Source: an uncultured Lachnospiraceae bacterium (GTDB lineage: Bacteria; Bacillota; Clostridia; Lachnospirales; Lachnospiraceae). From it: a DNA stretch of 7,311 nucleotides. How positions within the stretch are numbered: the first letter of the stretch is position 1; every line of letters starts with the position of its first letter. A program made the position numbers and the translations under genes. Below, piece by piece: positions 1 through 5,839 of this stretch. The notes under the pieces were generated by a model, which was given only the letters and a program-made list of their open reading frames with translations, was not told the origin of the DNA and did no database searches. Where the stretch lies: assembly GCA_958444395.1 (NCBI GenBank), contig CAUCOL010000089.1, forward strand, positions 1 through 7,311, written 5' to 3'.

Positions 1-823
1 TCACTGTGCCGATGCTGTTGATCAGAACCTTTCCTTTCAGATGTGGGAAATTCTCCTCGATCAGATCCCGCACTGCCTCTGCATCCTGCCGGCAGGCAGA
101 ATTACTGATATAGCATCTGCCATCGTACTCTGTGCCTCCTTCTGCATGCTCCTTCATCACTTCCACAATGCGCTTGATGGCACGTTTCTTCGTACGGATC
201 TTTTCCCGTGGGATCAGCTTGCCCCGAAAATCTACATTCATCAATGGACAGATCCCGAGTACTGTTGCGATGGCAGCCGCTGACGCACTGATACGTCCGC
301 CTCTCTTAAAGCTCGTTAAATCTGTAGAAAAGAACCAGTGCTGCACTTTTAATTTGTTCTCTTCTACCCACTGCTTCGCCTCTGCCAGAGTCGCACCTGC
401 ATCACGCAGATCCGCAACATAATCAACTAACAGTCCAAATCCGGAAGATGCTGACAGAGAATCTACTACTTCGATCGTACGATCCGGGTATTTTTCCCGT
501 AGCTCTTTGGCAGCGATCAGCGCCGAATTGACCGTGCCGGATATACCGGAAGACAGTGCCAGATGCAGAATATCCTTTCCTTCTTTCAGGAAAGGTTCAA
601 ACAACTCGACATACTGCTCGCTGTTTACCTGGGAAGTAACCGGCTGCGCCCCGTCTTCTATGCTCTTATAAAAATCTGCAAAAGACACCGTCACACCCAG
701 ATCATCCTCATATACCTTATCCCCGATCTGATAATGAAAACAGGCATACGGTATCTGTCTTTCGTCAAAATGTTCCTTCGTCATATCTGCTGTTGAACAG
801 CAGGTCAATACAAATTTACCCAT
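1..823 (-). CDS. degV: DegV family (FakB-like) fatty-acid-binding protein, 3' end outside window
   Basis: The first 274 codons are visible and open to the window edge. DegV/FakB proteins bind a fatty acid and, in characterised Firmicutes, present it to the kinase FakA for acyl-phosphate formation; the cellular ligand here is unknown. Family hallmarks are the N-terminal strand followed by CST (residues 9-11), PVTSQ (61-65), the loop LSSGISGT (90-97), whose small polar residues line the ligand carboxylate site in solved relatives, and the STDLTSFKRGGRIS block (166-179). Family members are usually about 280-290 residues, so only some 10-20 residues are missing; the visible end, INSIGTV, leads into the usual C-terminal motif. 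The start is the ATG at 823-821, with GGAGG at 832-828 about four bases upstream. It has its own candidate promoter and follows a terminator, so it is probably a separate transcription unit, unrelated to the transporter. Confidence 0.95.
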   Translation of the reverse strand, partial: MGKFVLTCCSTADMTKEHFDERQIPYACFHYQIGDKVYEDDLGVTVSFADFYKSIEDGAQPVTSQVNSEQYVELFEPFLKEGKDILHLALSSGISGTVNSALIAAKELREKYPDRTIEVVDSLSASSGFGLLVDYVADLRDAGATLAEAKQWVEENKLKVQHWFFSTDLTSFKRGGRISASAAAIATVLGICPLMNVDFRGKLIPREKIRTKKRAIKRIVEVMKEHAEGGTEYDGRCYISNSACRQDAEAVRDLIEENFPHLKGKVLINSIGTV

Positions 824-872
824 ATCTCCTCCACTTTCCATTCACTTTTTGTTCCTCTGTTACTTATCCTTT

Positions 873-901
873 ATTTTAACACCCACCCGCCCTGAACACA
901 A
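873..901 (-). promoter_or_regulatory. Candidate sigma-A promoter of degV
   Basis: On the minus strand there is an extended -10, TGTTAAAAT (881-873; TAAAAT matches 5 of 6 consensus bases and is preceded by TGT). A weak -35, TTGTGT (901-896), lies 17 bases upstream. Transcription would start near 866 and give a short leader of about 40 bases before the degV ATG. The -35 overlaps the end of the U-tract of the preceding terminator, so the two units are tightly packed. The call rests on motif match alone. Confidence 0.45.
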
Positions 902-940
902 GAAAAAGAAACGGAAGCATGCCGTATCACATGCTCCCGT
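899..940 (-). terminator. Rho-independent terminator downstream of the large surface protein gene
   Basis: Read on the minus strand, ACGGGAGCAT (940-931) pairs with ATGCTTCCGT (920-911). This gives a 10-bp stem containing one G-U pair, with a 10-base loop (930-921), followed by the T-rich run TTCTTTTTCTTG (910-899). It lies about 110 bases after the stop codon at 1052. On the plus strand the same stem would carry an A-C mismatch, which supports minus-strand function and agrees with the direction of all genes here. Confidence 0.8.
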
Positions 941-1051
941 TTTCTGTATGATTTTAAGAATTGATGTAGAAGGATCGCATCTGCTTTTGTGCCGTTGCAA
1001 ATTCTTCTGCTCTGTCATGATGTTCTCCTTACCAAAAAGGACTCTGCATCA

Positions 1052-3184
1052 TTATTTTACTTTGACTGTTACTTTGACCGTTTTAGAGCCGACCTTCACT
1101 TTCATTTTCGCCTGACCCTTTTTCACACCTTTCAGTATGACAGTTACTTTTCCGTTAATTACAACCGTTCTTGTAACCTTAGCTACTTTTTTCACTGAGA
1201 CTTTGACATCATCTGTGGTAGCTCTCTTCTTATTTTCAGTTGTAACCTTGATAGCTACACCTGTTTTCTTGCCTTTTTTAACAGTGACGGTTTTCTTTGC
1301 AGCCTTTGCCTTCTTGACCTTATTCCGAATCTTTACTGTCACGACTGCCTTCTTGTCACCGGAGGCTACTGTGAATTTGCCGGATGTTCCCTTGACTGCC
1401 TTCTTCGCAGCAGTAACTTTGATCTTTTTGCCCGTGATCTTCACTGTACCGATCTTCTTTGGCAGTTTCTTAACTACCTTTAATGCAGCTGCCTTTGTAG
1501 CAGGTGCAGCCGCTTTTACTGTTGCCTTGATCGTAGCTGTCTTTCCAGGTGCTACAACGACTTTCTTCTTATCCAGTTTCAGGCTCTTTGTCAGAGCGGA
1601 AGCAGTAACAGCAGAATTTGTAGTGATTGCTGCGGTCGTTGTAACCTTAGCGGTAGCTGTTGGTGTCGGTGCAGTACTTGGCTGTACATCTGCTGAAGCC
1701 ATATTATATACGTCCGGACGGCCTTCTGCTGTACGGATGCTTGCATCCAAGGCACGCAGTAGCTGTTCCGGCTGATAACCCATTAATCCTTCATCGACCT
1801 TTTTGTCCTCTACAGATACAAAAGCTGCCGCTGCATCCAGAACTGTTTTTCCGTTTTTGATAAAGTCTGTTCCGTCTGCTTCTGACAGAGGCTGGATCTG
1901 TAAACTGCCCATTGCCGCCATAACAGTTGACAGGGACCATACATTGCTTGTATCGCCAAATCCGATGTAACCACCCTCATCGCTCTGCATCTGCTCCAGG
2001 AAATGAACCCCCTGCTTCATAGCAGCCGATACCTTCTCATACTGTGGAAGGCTCTCTTTATCCTTTGCCGTAGCATAAACACCCAGTGCCTGTACTGCCA
2101 TTGCGACAGAATCTACACTGGAATACATGATACAGTCACCCAGGATCGTGTCCATAGAATCAGCGATTGTTGTGTACAGATCCTCTTTTGTAATGTAACC
2201 ATCGCCTGCCGGCAGTGTATAATCTGCACAATCCAGTGCAAGAAGCATCGTTGCCTCCCGATTGCAGTCATAATCGTTTGTTGCTGCATATACATTCTTA
2301 GATGCCATCTTCTCGATCAGGTCTACCCCTTCGATATTCTTTGCATCCAGTCCCATTGCTGTGGTAAACAGTACGAGCTTTGCATAAGTGAACTCTGCAT
2401 ATTTAGAAGCATCAAGACTGTCTAATGTAACCTCTGTACCATAGATATCCTGAATGCTCTCGCCTGCTTTCAGTTTCTTTAACTGCTCCGCGATCTTATC
2501 AGAAACCGCCTGATAGAAATCCTTTGCTTCAAAACCTGCACGCAGCAGAGAAAATGCGGTGTACACACCGTTTGGATTGTCAATGCCCGGAACCACTTTA
2601 CCGGATTCAAATGCCTGTGCATAAATAGCATCTGCCAGAACTGCTTTCTGCTCTTTGGCAACCTCTACCAGCTTCTTCGCATCTGCGTCGGAAGGATTCT
2701 TAGATGCGTCATCTGCAAAAAGATCCTTATAAGCAGTGCCATAGTACAGACCAATCTGGTCATTATCCTGTACAACATAGTTGCCTAATAACACATCAGA
2801 AGACTTTCCGTTGATGCCGAAGTTCCAGAATACCCAGTCTGTATATCCTGTATCTGGATTTACTACACCTGTATCCTCAGATGCGAGTCCATTGATGCTG
2901 TTTAGGAAACCATAAGAAAAATCATAGTTGTCCTTATAAGCGGACTGCTCCAATACCTTCAAAACAACAGCGCCGGCTGTCGTTCCCTGTGCCACCTGTA
3001 CCGGTGTCTTTGCGATCACTGCACTCTTAGTACCATTCAGTGCAGCTCCCTTTGCAGCCACATATACTGTGACCAGTTTCTGTGCGTTCTCTTCTGCCTT
3101 CGCAGTACCGGTTCCGGTAGAAAATACCGTTGTCAGAACCAGTGCAAATACAAGCAGAAAACTTGTCATTTTTCTCTTGTTCAT
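1052..3184 (-). CDS. Secreted DUF4430 / alpha-alpha-toroid protein with lysine-rich tail, candidate corrinoid-binding surface protein
   Basis: A 710-residue exported protein. Residues 1-30 form a classic signal peptide: MNKRK, a hydrophobic core, and AKA at 28-30 as the likely cleavage site. Residues about 36-150 look like a DUF4430 (transcobalamin-like beta) domain; the WVFWNFGINGK stretch near 117-127 and DNDQIGLYY at 140-148 correspond to the family's GWxYxVNG and dGDxIxWxY motifs. Residues about 165-490 resemble the alpha/alpha toroid of prenyltransferase/squalene-cyclase-like proteins, with repeated helical pairs, DSVAMAVQALGVY (358-370) and the typical SDEGGYIGFGDTSNVWSLST (401-420). 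A Thr/Ala/Pro linker (about 499-530) precedes a strongly basic C-terminal region. There is no LPXTG motif or lipobox, so retention may rely on the basic tail. The start at 3184 is chosen over the upstream in-frame start at 3319 because the signal peptide begins there and GAGGG lies four bases upstream. It follows an ECF transporter operon, suggesting ligand capture for it. Corrinoid binding is inferred from fold and context; a different ligand or an adhesive role remains possible. Confidence 0.85.
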   Translation of the reverse strand: MNKRKMTSFLLVFALVLTTVFSTGTGTAKAEENAQKLVTVYVAAKGAALNGTKSAVIAKTPVQVAQGTTAGAVVLKVLEQSAYKDNYDFSYGFLNSINGLASEDTGVVNPDTGYTDWVFWNFGINGKSSDVLLGNYVVQDNDQIGLYYGTAYKDLFADDASKNPSDADAKKLVEVAKEQKAVLADAIYAQAFESGKVVPGIDNPNGVYTAFSLLRAGFEAKDFYQAVSDKIAEQLKKLKAGESIQDIYGTEVTLDSLDASKYAEFTYAKLVLFTTAMGLDAKNIEGVDLIEKMASKNVYAATNDYDCNREATMLLALDCADYTLPAGDGYITKEDLYTTIADSMDTILGDCIMYSSVDSVAMAVQALGVYATAKDKESLPQYEKVSAAMKQGVHFLEQMQSDEGGYIGFGDTSNVWSLSTVMAAMGSLQIQPLSEADGTDFIKNGKTVLDAAAAFVSVEDKKVDEGLMGYQPEQLLRALDASIRTAEGRPDVYNMASADVQPSTAPTPTATAKVTTTAAITTNSAVTASALTKSLKLDKKKVVVAPGKTATIKATVKAAAPATKAAALKVVKKLPKKIGTVKITGKKIKVTAAKKAVKGTSGKFTVASGDKKAVVTVKIRNKVKKAKAAKKTVTVKKGKKTGVAIKVTTENKKRATTDDVKVSVKKVAKVTRTVVINGKVTVILKGVKKGQAKMKVKVGSKTVKVTVKVK
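1055..1579 (-). repeat. Two degenerate lysine-rich protein repeats at the C-terminus of the surface protein
   Basis: Protein-level repeat in residues about 536-710. Unit 1 opens with KKVVVAPGKTATIKATVK (540-557) and ends near GKFTVASGDKKAVVTVKI (602-619). Unit 2 opens with KKTVTVKKGKKTGVAIKVTT (630-649) and ends near the C-terminus. Each unit is about 85-90 residues of alternating Lys/Val/Thr, looks all-beta, and resembles bacterial Ig-like (BIG) domains. The strongly positive charge suggests contact with anionic wall polymers; that is inference. Confidence 0.6.
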
Positions 3185-3198
3185 CTTACCCTCATTTC

Positions 3199-3328
3199 TG
3201 CGTACTCTTCCTGTGTAACACCTCCTGCATCCGGTACGCACGCGATGCAGAAAATGCCGGCATAACAGAATCTTCCTGTGAATGCCTTTCCTGCTGCCCG
3301 GGAATATTTCGTCCCCCATAACAGCAGG
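3199..3328 (-). promoter_or_regulatory. Highly structured 5' leader RNA with candidate H-type pseudoknot
   Basis: The minus-strand RNA before the surface protein start can form three hairpins. Hairpin 1: CCTGCTG (3328-3322) with CAGCAGG (3296-3290). Hairpin 2: GGCAT (3286-3282) with ATGCC (3263-3259), plus an inner ACAG/CTGT (3279-3276 with 3268-3265). Hairpin 3: CTGCATC (3250-3244) with GATGCAG (3231-3225) and a 12-base loop. Seven loop bases, TGCGTAC (3240-3234), are perfectly complementary to GTACGCA (3205-3199), giving a classic H-type pseudoknot with connecting segments of 3, 2 and 19 bases. The last paired base lies 14 bases before the start codon, just before the GAGGG Shine-Dalgarno. 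A second AGGAGG (3226-3221) has no start codon at usable distance and sits partly in the hairpin 3 stem. The pairings are seen directly; a regulatory role (riboswitch or protein-binding leader) is inference. Confidence 0.45.
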
Positions 3329-3335
3329 CTCCTGT
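3261..3335 (-). repeat. Direct repeat of a 19-base element in the leader, 56-base period
   Basis: Positions 3317-3335 and 3261-3279 match at 15 of 19 bases. On the minus strand both have the form ACAGG-n6-CTGTTATG or close to it, with identical outer blocks. A related 10-mer, minus-strand CACAGGAAGA, occurs exactly at 3280-3271 and again at 3215-3206. The copies sit in the arms of the hairpins, so they may reflect duplication of a structural unit or repeated protein-binding sites. Confidence 0.5.
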
Positions 3336-3350
3336 CTGCCTTTTTGTTTC

Positions 3351-3378
3351 TCTATATCGTATCAGAACGCCATGACAG
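3351..3378 (-). promoter_or_regulatory. Weak candidate promoter for the large surface protein gene
   Basis: On the minus strand CTGTCA (3378-3373) and TATAGA (3356-3351) are separated by 16 bases, each matching 4 of 6 consensus positions. Transcription would begin near 3344 and place the whole structured leader in the 5' UTR. No clear terminator separates this point from the S-component stop at 3385, so read-through from the transporter operon is equally possible. Confidence 0.25.
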
Positions 3379-3384
3379 CGTCTG

Positions 3385-4161
3385 TTACAACCGCATTCCA
3401 AATTTGATCTGTATCCGTTCCAGCTTTTGCAGCAGCCGGTCTCCCAACAGCAGCATACAGAACGACGCTGTCGCCGCATGGGACAGATCGTAAGGAATCC
3501 CTGTCATATAAAATCCCAGCAATGCTTCTTTGCTGACGGCACTTCCCGCCGGGTCTGACTGATGCGCCAGAAGCATTGCCGCAAAATTCATGACTCCGCC
3601 ATATAAAAGAAAAACGGATAAAAATGTATATATGACCAGCCAGGCAATCCCGGCTTTCCTTTTCTTCCTGTGAAACAGACAGCCTGCCAGAAAACCAAGC
3701 AGTCCCCAGGTGACCATCTGCCACGGTGTCCAGGGACCCTGTCCGTCGAAGAAATTGCACAGCAGGCGACTGAGTGCTCCGACCAGAAAGCCTGCCTGTG
3801 GACCAAGTCCCGCTCCTGCCAGGACGACGACTGCCGTCCCAGCATGCAGTGGAATCGTATGTGCACAAAGCTCATTCATGCTGACGCAAAACGCTGTCAT
3901 CAATGCCAGAAGAACGACTTCTCTGGCACGCGGCCGTTTCCATTCAAAATTCCAGATAAAACCGCCGATCACAGCCAGCAAAACCAGCATACTGACCAGC
4001 AGATAGTGCCGTCCCTGCATCAGATAGGATGCTGTCAGCAAAACTGCCAGCAGCAGCATCAGACCCAAAAACCACCTCCTGCTTCTCCTGCTCTGCGCCT
4101 GCTGCATTGCCTCCACATCATATTGCCGATGGCTGTCCTGTCCCTTATTCTTCCAATGCAT
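3385..4161 (-). CDS. ECF transporter S component (substrate-binding membrane subunit)
   Basis: A 258-residue integral membrane protein. After a polar, basic N-terminus (1-29) it shows hydrophobic segments at about 31-47, 53-71, 81-97, 105-137 (probably two), 146-162, 172-198 and 213-240. The diagnostic stretch is GAGLGPQAGFLVGALSRLLCNFF (split here as residues 116-127 and 128-138), followed by GQGPWTPWQM (140-149) and GLLGFLAG (153-160). These are typical of the ECF S-component subfamily encoded beside fused YkoD-type ATPases in Clostridia and Actinobacteria. S components bind the vitamin and topple in the membrane when joined to EcfT and the ATPases. The start at 4161 lies 17 bases inside the ATPase gene, with AGGAGG at 4173-4168 six bases upstream, so translation is coupled. 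Corrinoid is the favoured substrate because of the neighbouring transcobalamin-like proteins, but sequence alone does not prove it. The segment NELCAHTIPLHAGTA (96-110) holds two histidines where the binding pocket is expected. Confidence 0.85.
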   Translation of the reverse strand: MHWKNKGQDSHRQYDVEAMQQAQSRRSRRWFLGLMLLLAVLLTASYLMQGRHYLLVSMLVLLAVIGGFIWNFEWKRPRAREVVLLALMTAFCVSMNELCAHTIPLHAGTAVVVLAGAGLGPQAGFLVGALSRLLCNFFDGQGPWTPWQMVTWGLLGFLAGCLFHRKKRKAGIAWLVIYTFLSVFLLYGGVMNFAAMLLAHQSDPAGSAVSKEALLGFYMTGIPYDLSHAATASFCMLLLGDRLLQKLERIQIKFGMRL

Positions 4162-5839
4162 CGACTACCTCCTCCCATTTAAGGCATGGCTGCATCAGTC
4201 CTTCTGTCAGCCTTTTCGCGGCAGTCGTATAAAATGCATTCTTCCTGAAAAAAGCCCACGTCATATCACTGCTGATGAGCTGTCCATCAAAAAGCAGTCC
4301 ACAGCGTGTTGCATTTTCGGCACAGAACTCTATATCATGAGACACCATTAAAACCGTCATGCCCTGTCTGACCCATTGCTGCATCCATCCGGACAGCTTT
4401 TGTTTAAATGCAGCATCCATCCCTTTTGTCGGTTCATCCAGAAGCAGAACATCCGGTCTGCGGAGCAGAATCTTTCCCAGCGCAAGCCGCTGCTGCTGCC
4501 CACCGCTCAGATCCATCGGATTCTGCTTTCTGCAGGCTGTCAGCTCCAGTCTCTCAAGCATCTGCCCGACCAGTTTCTGTGGCTCCTTCTCATCCTGCAA
4601 TACCGCATCCTCCAGTTCCTCCTGAACAGTGATGCCGGTAAACAGACTCAATGGATTCTGTGCCAGATACAGAACACGTCCCTGCGCCTTTACCTTTCCC
4701 CGTTTTGACCGATAGATTCCTGCCAGCAGTTTTAATGCCGTCGTTTTTCCGGAACCATTTCCACCCAGGATCGCATAGATTTCTCCTTTCTCTACCTGTA
4801 TCGAGAAACCATCCAATACCGTGGTTCCATTCGGATAAGCATACCGCAGTTCTTTCGCCAAAAGCACGGCCGACTGCTTCTTTGTGTTCTTCTGCTTTTT
4901 CTTTTCCTCCTCCGTTTCCGTAACAACTCTTAGACTGCCGGAAGCTGCTGCATGATCCGCATCCTGTTCCTGTCGATAGCCGGCAAGCCAGCTGCGCCCT
5001 TCTCCGATCGTCAGAGGTGTCCGGGCATCCTGTTTCTCCCCGCATACCCGGCTGTATACTTTATAAACCACCGGCATGCCATCCTCGACCGGAAGTCTCT
5101 CACCGATCTTCTGCCGGGCTTCCCGCAGCAGGCGGCTGCTTTCCTGCGGTCTGCCGTCGGCAGCGATCCTGCTCTGATGCATAAATAAGACCTGATCTGC
5201 CATTGGAAGGACCTCTTCCAGTCGCTGCTCTGATAAAAAGATCGTCATTCCCAGCTCCTGCTTCAAACGAAATAACGCCTGCAGAAAATTCGCCGCACCG
5301 ATCGGATCCAGCTGGGAGGTCGGTTCATCCAGCACTAACAGCTTCGGTCGCATCGCCACGACCCCCGCCAGATTTAACAGCTGTTTCTGACCGCCGGATA
5401 ATGTCGCAACCGGTTTGCGAAACCATCCGCTCATCCCAAAATACTGTGCTGTCTCTGCCACACGGCTGCGCATCTGATCCCGTGGCATTCCGAGATTTTC
5501 CAGTCCAAATGCCAGTTCATGCCACACCGTATCTGTCACGATTTGTGCCTCCGGATTCTGTCCGACAAAACCAATCTGCGCTGCGCTGTCCCTGTCCGAC
5601 ATCTGCTCCAGATCCTTTCCACAGAACAAAATCTGTCCACTTCCTTTTCCATACGGGATCTGATCCTTCTTCATATGGCGCAGCAAAGTACTCTTTCCAC
5701 ATCCGGACTGTCCACAAAGAACGGTAAAACTGCCACAGGACAGACTCAGACTGATGTCTGTCAGAGCCTGCTGCCTGCTGCCGGGATAACAGAAAGACAC
5801 ATGCTGCATCTCAAAGATCATATTTTGTTTCTGCATCAT
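4145..5839 (-). CDS. Fused two-domain ECF ABC transporter ATPase
   Basis: A 564-residue cytoplasmic protein with two complete ABC domains, equivalent to EcfA1 and EcfA2 joined. Domain 1: Walker A GQSGCGKST (43-51), Q-loop Gln94, signature LSGGQ (147-151), Walker B LLVLDEPTSQLD with Glu172. Domain 2: Walker A GGNGSGKTT (359-367), Q-loop Gln394, signature LSGGQ (444-448), Walker B VLLLDEPTKGMD with Glu469, and switch His501. A linker of about 100 residues includes the PLTIGEGRSWL motif (275-285) common to this YkoD-like subfamily and a charged TETEEEKKK run. The pair hydrolyses ATP to drive substrate release by the S component through EcfT. Oddity: in domain 1 the switch histidine is replaced by Gln205 (LSEQRLEE). 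It overlaps ecfT at its start and the S-component gene at its end. Two adjacent ATGs exist (5839-5837 and 5836-5834); the second has the better Shine-Dalgarno spacing. Confidence 0.95.
   Translation of the reverse strand: MMQKQNMIFEMQHVSFCYPGSRQQALTDISLSLSCGSFTVLCGQSGCGKSTLLRHMKKDQIPYGKGSGQILFCGKDLEQMSDRDSAAQIGFVGQNPEAQIVTDTVWHELAFGLENLGMPRDQMRSRVAETAQYFGMSGWFRKPVATLSGGQKQLLNLAGVVAMRPKLLVLDEPTSQLDPIGAANFLQALFRLKQELGMTIFLSEQRLEEVLPMADQVLFMHQSRIAADGRPQESSRLLREARQKIGERLPVEDGMPVVYKVYSRVCGEKQDARTPLTIGEGRSWLAGYRQEQDADHAAASGSLRVVTETEEEKKKQKNTKKQSAVLLAKELRYAYPNGTTVLDGFSIQVEKGEIYAILGGNGSGKTTALKLLAGIYRSKRGKVKAQGRVLYLAQNPLSLFTGITVQEELEDAVLQDEKEPQKLVGQMLERLELTACRKQNPMDLSGGQQQRLALGKILLRRPDVLLLDEPTKGMDAAFKQKLSGWMQQWVRQGMTVLMVSHDIEFCAENATRCGLLFDGQLISSDMTWAFFRKNAFYTTAAKRLTEGLMQPCLKWEEVVDALEE

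Noticed and set aside
911..950. The same hairpin as a plus-strand terminator
   Set aside because: On the plus strand the stem has an A-C mismatch and no supported plus-strand gene precedes it.
1052..1600. Sortase (LPXTG) anchoring of the surface protein
   Set aside because: The C-terminus ends in a basic Lys/Val stretch with no LPXTG-like motif and no hydrophobic anchor segment.
1137..1775. 212-codon plus-strand ORF
   Set aside because: It is antisense to the lysine-rich repeats; its Thr/Phe/Val bias is simply the complement of Lys/Val/Thr codons, and there is no convincing start context.
3185..3319. In-frame 45-residue N-terminal extension of the surface protein
   Set aside because: It would bury the signal peptide, its residues are Arg/Cys-rich and low in family resemblance, and it is the translation of the structured leader. 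The ATG at 3184 has a Shine-Dalgarno and a clean signal sequence.
3324..3337. B12-box-like minus-strand sequence AGACAGGAGCCTGC, suggesting a cobalamin riboswitch
   Set aside because: The resemblance to the GnCAGGAgACCnGC box is partial, and the other required core elements (GGTGnAA, the CCCGC/GCCACTG region and the four-way junction) are absent upstream of it in the minus-strand sequence.
3363..3384. Imperfect hairpin right after the S-component stop as operon terminator
   Set aside because: The stem (CAGA-CGC with GCG-T-TCTG) has a bulge and no T-run follows it on the minus strand.
5203..5727. 174-codon plus-strand ORF
   Set aside because: It lies opposite the first ABC domain, whose motifs are intact on the minus strand, and it shows no recognisable domain.
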